From Hypomesus transpacificus (taxonomy: Eukaryota > Chordata > Actinopteri > Osmeriformes > Osmeridae), in contig NC_061080.1 in NCBI RefSeq assembly GCF_021917145.1, positions 3,639,497-3,703,496 of the forward strand: 64,000 nt of DNA. The letters run 5' to 3'. This document shows positions 57,501 to 64,000 of this stretch, in pieces. Below the pieces are notes generated by a model. That model made no database searches and was not told the DNA's origin. It saw only the letters and a program-made list of their open reading frames with translations. A program made the position numbers and the translations under genes. Within the stretch, counting starts at the first letter, position 1; every line of letters starts with the position of its first letter.

Positions 57501-58512
57501 GCCTCGAATTGTTTTAACAAAAACAATTGAAAGTGTAACGCAGAGGTGATGTTGTGTTATTTCAGATGCTCTTCCTGTCGTACGACACAGATCGTTCAGG
57601 AAAGATGTCTTCGTATGAGCTCCGCATCGCCCTCAAAGCTGCAGGTGAGAACTCTCCTGATGTCGTTAAGGGTTATGGTCTAAGCTACTATGTCAGACAA
57701 CTGGAATGTTTACGTCCAACCTCAAGACAGAACAAAGCTTTGACTTCCGAGCGCATTCAGTGATTTACTTTAGATTCCAATTTACATAATTGCATGGAAT
57801 CCCATGGATATAAAGCTTAACAATTTACTACAATTTCAGGCATGCAGCTGAACTCCAAACTATTGCAGCTGCTGGGTCTGAGGTTTGCAGACGACAATTA
57901 CGACATCGACTTTGACGACTACCTGACCTGCATCGTCCGTCTGGAGAACATGTTCAGTACGTTGACCTGCGTGGCATTTAGGAGTTATGATATCCTACCC
58001 TGGATTCATCCATTACAATATTGAATAATTAAGCAATTATTTTTGTAGTGAATGGATAATGAGCATCTTTTTACACTCTCAGAAGTGTGTATTTTTGTTG
58101 CATGTGCAGAGTTTTTCCATAAAAAAACAACTAAATTCCTGTTGGACCCACCTGACCTGTCTGTATTTGTCCTCTATCAGGAGTGTTCCAAGCACTGGAC
58201 AAAAATAAGGAGGGCGTAGTGAACATGAACATGCTACAGGTAGAATACATACACACTATCATTTGTAATAACACATAATATAGATTGGATTATAGAATAT
58301 GTGAAATAATATATATGGAATAAATACAGTATACATATATTTGAATAATATTGTGTTACTATGATTATAATAGGATTATATATTAAGCAAGTGTAGTAAT
58401 GCATATCTATGTAATTACATTTTTTTAATGATTACTACGACTATGATCTGTAGTTAACATGATGGTTTTCATTTGGTTCCCCCAGTTCCTCTTGCTTTCC
58501 ATGAATGTCTGA
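51541..58512 (+). CDS. capn9: Calpain-9 (classical calcium-dependent cysteine protease)
   Basis: Twenty coding exons: 51541-51741, 52643-52712, 52831-52949, 53554-53687, 53979-54147, 54377-54460, 54595-54680, 54937-55014, 55157-55317, 55535-55695, 56010-56218, 56476-56512, 56594-56674, 56958-57015, 57126-57190, 57391-57459, 57566-57644, 57840-57956, 58181-58239 and 58486-58512. Total 2064 bp, 687 residues (human about 690). It is a cytosolic protease, digestive-tract enriched in mammals. The catalytic triad is intact: Cys93 ([12 protein letters not shown]), His250 (KGHAYSVT), Asn274 ([11 protein letters not shown]). A C2-like domain carries an acidic run (DTDDDDDD). The penta-EF domain includes canonical loops [10 protein letters not shown] and [10 protein letters not shown]. 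Start [10 protein letters not shown] fits CAPN9 best; the next candidates are CAPN1/2/8. The nearby taf5l supports CAPN9, since both lie on human 1q42. Confidence 0.9.
52069..52266 (+). mobile_element. tRNA-derived SINE in capn9 intron 1
   Basis: The 5' head resembles a leucine-type tRNA gene: A box TGGCTGAGCGGTTAGG near 52079-52094 and B box GGTTGATTCCC near 52124-52134. A unique body follows. The 3' end (GTCACTCTGGATATGCACG then TCTGCTAAATGAC) matches the LINE tail at the window's left edge. It closes with a 16-base A run. The shared tail suggests mobilisation by an L2-type LINE. It is not a functional tRNA gene. Confidence 0.88.
53285..53349. mobile_element. Tc1/mariner-like miniature palindromic element in capn9 intron 3
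   Basis: A 65-bp near-perfect palindrome: CAGTACCAGTCAAAAGTTTG on the left and its complement CAAACTTTTGACTGGTACTG on the right, flanked by TA. These termini are a well-known teleost Tc1-like end. Only the two ends remain, with a short central spacer. Confidence 0.85.
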
Positions 58513-59283
58513 AGACCAAACCATGAAACCAAGAAGCCTCCATGAAGAACAAAAGAAAAACTAGCTGGTCTAAAGACGGCAAGGTTATTATTTTTTTTAC
58601 TAGGCCTTACTTTCACTTAACAGTCCTTCCCCCTAGTGTGCATTCTTTTAAATTCTTTAACACCTTTGTTTCCTTCCCCCAAACACATAAAACCATAAAA
58701 CGTCATTAAGTACAATTATTTTTATTTTAACCATTTTTACAAACAATGTCACAGAAGGCTTTACAGATGCCCATAGATTCTCGCAAACCTTTTTGTAAGG
58801 GTTTTTAACCATCTTAAAATCCTAAAGGAAAACTCCCTGAAACTTACTGTTGTGACACATATTCATATCATTAGAAGCAACTAAGGGAATTAACAATGTT
58901 TTTACTGTCATTGAAGTTACATTATGACTAATTAATCCATAAAAAAAATTATTCTGGTGGTTATACTTTTTCAGTATTCATCCAATAAATGTATTATACA
59001 TTGCACAAAATAATTCTTGTTTCAAGTAGTTTCTTGTCTTTTTTGTAGCACCTCACATTTGACACCTTTTGAAAGAGGTCGCAACTTCAAATGTTATGAA
59101 AGGGAATTAAATATATTTCCCCATTGTTTGCAAATAGTCACAAAAGTGCAACTATGTTTTAAGAGTTCCACAGTGTCCCCTACTATCCATTTAATATGGG
59201 TTTGGGGTAAGGGAGTTATGAAAATACGCAAACATATATTTTCCCAGCAGTTCTTCAGTGTAAACAGCCTGATTCTAGTTGGA
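58513..59283. other. capn9 3' UTR and convergent gap to the LRR gene
   Basis: AT-rich and without a coding exon. The last capn9 exon encodes only eight residues before its stop at 58510-58512. An AATAAA at 58984-58989 is a reasonable end for capn9. The remainder is the 3' flank of the minus-strand LRR gene. Confidence 0.55.
58984..58989 (+). terminator. Probable capn9 polyadenylation signal (AATAAA)
   Basis: AATAAA about 470 bp after the capn9 stop codon, in the convergent gap before the LRR gene. Confidence 0.5.
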
Positions 59284-62200
59284 TCACCAGATATCAAACC
59301 TCTTGTCTGTCAGGAAGGGCTCTTTGTCCAGACCCCTGTTATTGAAGAGCCTGTGGAGCAAGGTGCAGTATTCAGAGAACAGATGCCTTTCATTGTCTTT
59401 CAAATGAAGAAAATAATAAGTTATGATATCCTCAATGCAGCTATGTTCAAATGAGAACACAAAAACACACAAATGTAAACACGCTCACCGCACAGCACTA
59501 ATGGAGCTGTTGATGGAGACCAGTTGGATTATTCTGTCTGATAGAGCATCAGTGATGTCATTGTGACTCAGGCTAAATTCAAAAGGGGGGGGGGGGGGGT
59601 GGAGAGATGGAGAGGAAGAGAGACACAGAGACGGAACAGTCTTGATATAAAGCATGAAACACATGACCAAACACATACACACACCCACTCCAGAACACTC
59701 ACTCCAGGACTTGTGCTTTGTGCAGGTGTGGAAGCAGGAGCTCCAGGTGTTGGTCTGTAAGTTGGCAGTGACTCAAGTCCAGTTCAGACAGGCCCTCAGA
59801 ATGTTCCAGAATCAGGGCCAGAGACCCACAGGCCCTCTGGTCCAGCCTGGTCTCACTGAGGTCCAGCTCCCTACCCAGGGCACCACGGAGGGAATCAGCA
59901 TAGCGTGGGGCCGACGCCCCTGTGACACACTCTTCCATTAGCCGGAGCAACAAGGCTTTACTGGTACTGAGGGGAGGGAACACAGAGATACATCAACGTA
60001 GAACCTGTCTGTTTAGTCAAAGGAATTAAAAACACTACTGTGAAACATTCGGTTAAACTTGAACAAAATACAGTAAAACATTTCACTTAGGTAAAGTGTC
60101 CATGAATATATTTGAAAATGGGACATTATGGGAGTGAAGTTCCGGTTTGTGTTTCAAAACCCTAATGGGTGACAACACCACAGTGTCTCACCTGAGCTTG
60201 ATCATTCTCAGAATGGGAAGCAGATGCCTCAGGGCTGCGTCCTCCACCTCACAGTCTTTCAGGATGAGCTGAGGCTGGGTGTGTGTTGGGAGGGAGGGGT
60301 AGCTGTCTCTCAGGACGGTGGAGAGGTTCCTGCAGTCCCCAACACTCACACACAGAGGGTCTCCTCCCTCCTGTTCAGACAGGTCCACACAGGAGCAAGA
60401 CAGATCCAGCCTGAACTGCAGAGTCCTGAGCAGTTCTGCTGAGAGATATGCTGCTGCTACTGCCCCCTGTTGGACAGGAGAAGCAGCGCTACAGCGGAGG
60501 AAAGTCAGCAGTAGCCTCCTGTCAACACTGGTAGGTTGGAAAACACACAAGGAGACATGTTAGAACAGCTTACTGTAGCAACATTTTCTTATGCATGTGA
60601 TATGAAAAGAATGGTTTATCAATTGAAATAGAGATAAAAATACTTTTTTGCAAACATGAAACCTGATTTGATTTTAAACATATACAGGTAGTGAGTATTT
60701 TGGTCCAGCAGTGCCATTTTACTGACTTGAGATGCGAGACTCTGTCCAGAAGAGGCAGAATTTCTTCAATCGCCCCCGGTGGTACGGAGGTCCACAGCAT
60801 CTTGAGTTTGACTCTGGCACGGCTGTGTTGGAGGGTGAAGCACAGAGCAGCGCAGTCCACAGTGTTCAGCTTTCTTGTGTTCAAGTTGATAACATGGTTT
60901 ACTGAACACAACAAACTGGACACACGGTCACTGGCACGACTCGCATACATCTCTCTGATGGTTGACAACATAAAGCTGGTACTGGGCCTGGGGACAGAAA
61001 AAGCAGGTGTTATGTATACTTATTACACATCAAAAAGCATAACAATATTGATGTTGATTTAAATGGGAACAAATCATCCCTACCTCTTTATAACAATCCT
61101 GTCTAGAAAGCATAGAAAATCTGAGGTGTTCTTCTCTGAGAGCTTCAGCTTCCTGAGGTCCACCTGAATTTTGATGTTCTGGGTTGAATTCTGCATCAAA
61201 TAGAGGAGAACTTTCCAGTCCAGAGAACAGGTCAGGTCTCCAAGCTTCTCTAGGAATGACCGAGTCAGCTGCTTGTCCTGAGCTTCATACACAACTACAG
61301 CCAGCTGCTGCACAGCTTCTGAACACAGTCTGAAAAGTACAAGAACATCAACAAACTAACGTGAAGGAATGGGAGACTTACACTAAGCAAAGCAAAAGTT
61401 CCTTATCAAACATACCATAAGAATAAATTGCTCAGTTTACAATGTATTACATACTGTAACTATAGGCACCCAATATACAGGAAACATGTTGAACTATAAT
61501 AATGTTTTGAATGAATGCATGTCGTCCATATAAGTGATAATTATATCATAATGGCTCTACGTGTTGTTACCTGAGTGTCAGAGGGCCGTGGTGGTCCAGC
61601 AGTGTGATGAGAGAGTGAGGATGGATTGTGTGTCTGGACTGAGTCAGGTCCAGACACTGAACTGACCAGACTCTCAACAGGGACGCCACACTGCTCACAA
61701 CCCTGGACAGAGCTGCTTCTGAGCTGACTTTCTCTAACACCAGGGAGAGCTCCTTAATGGTCACTTGAGAAGCAAGTCTACCTGTCCTCATCAGTCTGGA
61801 CAGGTGGACTGCCATGGACTCATTCAGTCTGGAAGATTGACCATAATGCAAGCATAGAACAAACAATGTATCCAACTTCTTGTATAGAGAATAAGTGTTA
61901 CATCCTGTGTCATACATACCTGAGCTTGTGTAACCGTGCCACATGTTTGAGGATAAGTCCAGCTCCTTTGAGAGATATCTGGCTCGGGGTTAGGGTGAGA
62001 TCCACTGTGGAGGCACAGAGGCCCAGGACCCTCCCTACAGACCTGCAGGTTTTTCTGGGTAACCTTCCTCTCAGCACCAGGGAGAAGTTCAAGGCCTGGA
62101 CGAGAGGGACCAGCTGCTGGGCCTCCTCTCTGGATCTCACAGGTATGGTTTCACACACATGCTGGAAGAACTCACACATATCTTCGCAGCTGAAACAAGA

Positions 62201-63613
62201 CAACATTTTCAGTGCAATTATAATACATATGTCCACTTGTATTCAGTATTTTAAACCATTTCCAAACACGAATCAGATATAGAAACGTATCAGTAATTAT
62301 TTTATCTCTCTAATTAGAAATGTTGATTAAGAGACACACATTATAATGACAACACACTAACCTGAGCTGTGAGATGTAGGGTAGACACGGGAGGAAACTC
62401 CTCACTTCACTCTCTACATCTGACCAGCCCATCAGCTCTACTGGTTTCTTCTCTGGTTGGAGTTTCAGCACTTCTAAGAGGAGGGAGGCTTTTCTCTTTG
62501 AGAGGTCTATGGACCAGACTGCAGGAGCAGCGGACTGGTAAACTGACTGTAATGCTGGAAGGACACTCCTGCCTGTTTGAGTCTCATAGTTCTTCACATG
62601 GGAGTACAGGTCCAGCAGGACGTCAGACTGATAATAATCTTGATTTTCATCATTATTAATCATGTCCCTGAAAGGGAAAGTCTTGTAACTGCACAATGAT
62701 GATATCAGCTTCAGGGTCTTCTCTCTTGTCTGATCCTCCCATTGTGTTGCTTGAGACAGGAGAACCACCAGGAACTTAACGATTTTTTCATTTTGATCCC
62801 AGTTTATATTAAAACTGCAACATGGACAGCACAAACAAATTCAGGTATACATAGAAAATGCACCATATGCACAATATTTGGAAATGATCATGAATAAATA
62901 AATATATATATATTATAATTAATATTTATATTATATTATATATGGAAAGGATATCCACCAGGGAACTAATGGGTTCTTTCTCTATAAACCAGTCTGGATC
63001 AAAACTGCAACATGGACAACACAATCAAATTCAAGTATATTATTATAATGCACGATAACATCAAACTCTAAATTAGTCAATGGGGTTATGCAAACTATTT
63101 GGAAATAATGAAAGAATCCTGAAAAAAATTTAATAGAAAACATATTAAAAAGAATTAACGTAAAGATGAAAATCCACTCACCTGAGCTGTGAGATGTAGG
63201 GCAGACACGGGAGGAAACTCCTCACTTCATTCTCTTCATCTGACCAGCCCCTCAGCTCTACTGGTTTCTTCTCTGGTTGGAGTTTCAGCACTTCTAGGAG
63301 GATGGAGGCTTTTCTCTCTGAGAGGTCTATGAACCAGACTGAAGGAGCAGCTGACTGGTAAACTGACTGTAATGCTGGAAGGACACTCCTGCCTGTTTGA
63401 GTCTCATAGTCCTTCACATGGGAGCACAGGTCCAGCAGGAAGTCAGATTCCTGGTGGTGGTATAGAGTTGACAGAGATAGTATTCTCCCAATGGTTGTCA
63501 CTATGATCTCTCTCTCATGAAGAGCTGCTTGCAGACATAAACTCAATAGAAATGTCTTCTCCTTCTTCCCCCACTCTTTAGGAGATATTCCCTGATCCTG
63601 TGAATGTGTGAAT
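59284..63613 (-). CDS. Leucine-rich repeat protein, NLR/ribonuclease-inhibitor type, 5' end missing
   Basis: Ten exons on minus: 63182-63613, 62362-62814, 61920-62189, 61571-61828, 61084-61329, 60727-60987, 60192-60527, 59703-59966, 59489-59572 and 59284-59386, about 902 codons. Ribonuclease-inhibitor-style LRRs are clearest at the 3' end: LDLSETRLDQRACGSLALIL, LSELDLSHCQLTDQHLELLL and LSHNDITDALSDRI. Every internal exon begins and ends in phase 2. The two first exons encode homologous modules (ALQSVYQSAAP, LEVLKLQPEKKPVEL, SFLPCLPYISQLR). The first visible exon begins mid-codon, so one or more 5' exons lie beyond 63613, probably outside the window; whether they encode a death-fold, NACHT or other domain cannot be seen. 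It resembles teleost-expanded NLR-like families, but I cannot name the gene. The last exon's acceptor (AATGAAAG) is pyrimidine-poor and was chosen by frame. Confidence 0.7.
62945..63025 (-). pseudogene. Decayed copy of the LRR-gene module exon start
   Basis: About 80 bp between the two module exons resemble the 5' end and acceptor of the exon ending at 62814. Both share the stretch read on plus as AAAACTGCAACATGGAC, followed by similar CAA-rich intron sequence. On minus it would read FDPDW, paralleling FNINW in the intact exon, and continue only briefly. This looks like the remnant of a third tandem copy. Confidence 0.6.
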
Positions 63614-64000
63614 CTGCAAAAACAGTCAAAAACAAAAATCACAAGTGAACACTACTGTCATTATCACTTCATGACAAAGTGATGTACTCCATGCAATTCT
63701 GCACATACTGGTACACAAAAGGGAAAGTTTGTACAGAGAGTTGCACCAGTTATATTGTAAGAATTCACTGAACCCACAAATTTATAATGAGTAAATATGG
63801 TTAGGTCAAATATTGTTAAATGGTGACAAAGAATTTTCTAAAAGGAAATTGAAAGAATAACAAAACTGTGAACAAAACGTTCATTTGTATTTGAACTATT
63901 TGCAAACAACCATCTCTTGTGACTTTCCAAAAAACAAACCTCAAAATTACATATTTAACTACTGAAATTATCAGACTGGAACATGATGAAAAGCCACACA
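63614..64000. other. Intron or 5' flank of the LRR gene, no exon seen
   Basis: AT-rich sequence with no open frame that continues the LRR protein in phase 2. It is most simply an intron that extends past the window edge. Confidence 0.5.

Overview
The window is nuclear DNA from a ray-finned (teleost) fish. It shows GT-AG introns, vertebrate gene families, teleost-type transposons (an L2-like LINE, a tRNA-headed SINE, hAT-like, Tc1/mariner-like and TTAA-flanked short elements) and many GT/CA and GA microsatellites. I cannot name the species from sequence alone. Exon structures below were built by hand from open frames, splice dinucleotides, phase continuity and remembered vertebrate orthologues. 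For the seven genes called complete (ntan1, ddx17, gga1, micall1, c22orf23 homologue, taf5l, capn9) the summed coding exons are exact multiples of three.

Layout, left to right: the 3' end of an L2-type LINE on the minus strand (1-1030); a damaged apolipoprotein L-like gene on plus (about 2112-4019); ntan1 on minus (5408-8770), the N-terminal asparagine amidase of the Arg/N-degron pathway; ddx17 on plus (9302-17183), a DEAD-box RNA helicase; gga1 on minus (19212-27242), a clathrin adaptor; micall1 on plus (28600-42655), a CH/LIM/bMERB endosomal tubule scaffold; a UPF0193 (C22orf23) homologue on minus (44519-46436); taf5l on plus (47645-49944), a SAGA/PCAF-complex WD40 subunit; capn9 on plus (51541-58512), a classical calpain; and an LRR protein of NLR/ribonuclease-inhibitor type on minus (59284-63613), whose 5' end lies outside the window.

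Three neighbouring pairs are head-to-head with a shared upstream region: ntan1/ddx17 (531 bp), gga1/micall1 (1.36 kb) and c22orf23/taf5l (1.2 kb). ddx17/gga1 and micall1/c22orf23 converge tail-to-tail. From memory, human DDX17, GGA1, MICALL1, C22orf23 and the APOL cluster lie on chromosome 22q12-q13, TAF5L and CAPN9 on 1q42, and NTAN1 on 16p13. The fish segment therefore joins blocks that are separate in human.

The genes are mostly housekeeping and functionally unrelated; this is not an operon-like system. The most notable observations are a strong cassette-exon candidate in ddx17 intron 11 that would introduce a stop, a frame-preserving open intron in taf5l, the LRR gene made of symmetric phase-2 exons with a duplicated exon and a decayed third copy, the multiply broken APOL-like copy, and a LINE 3' tail shared with a tRNA-derived SINE and scattered fragments.
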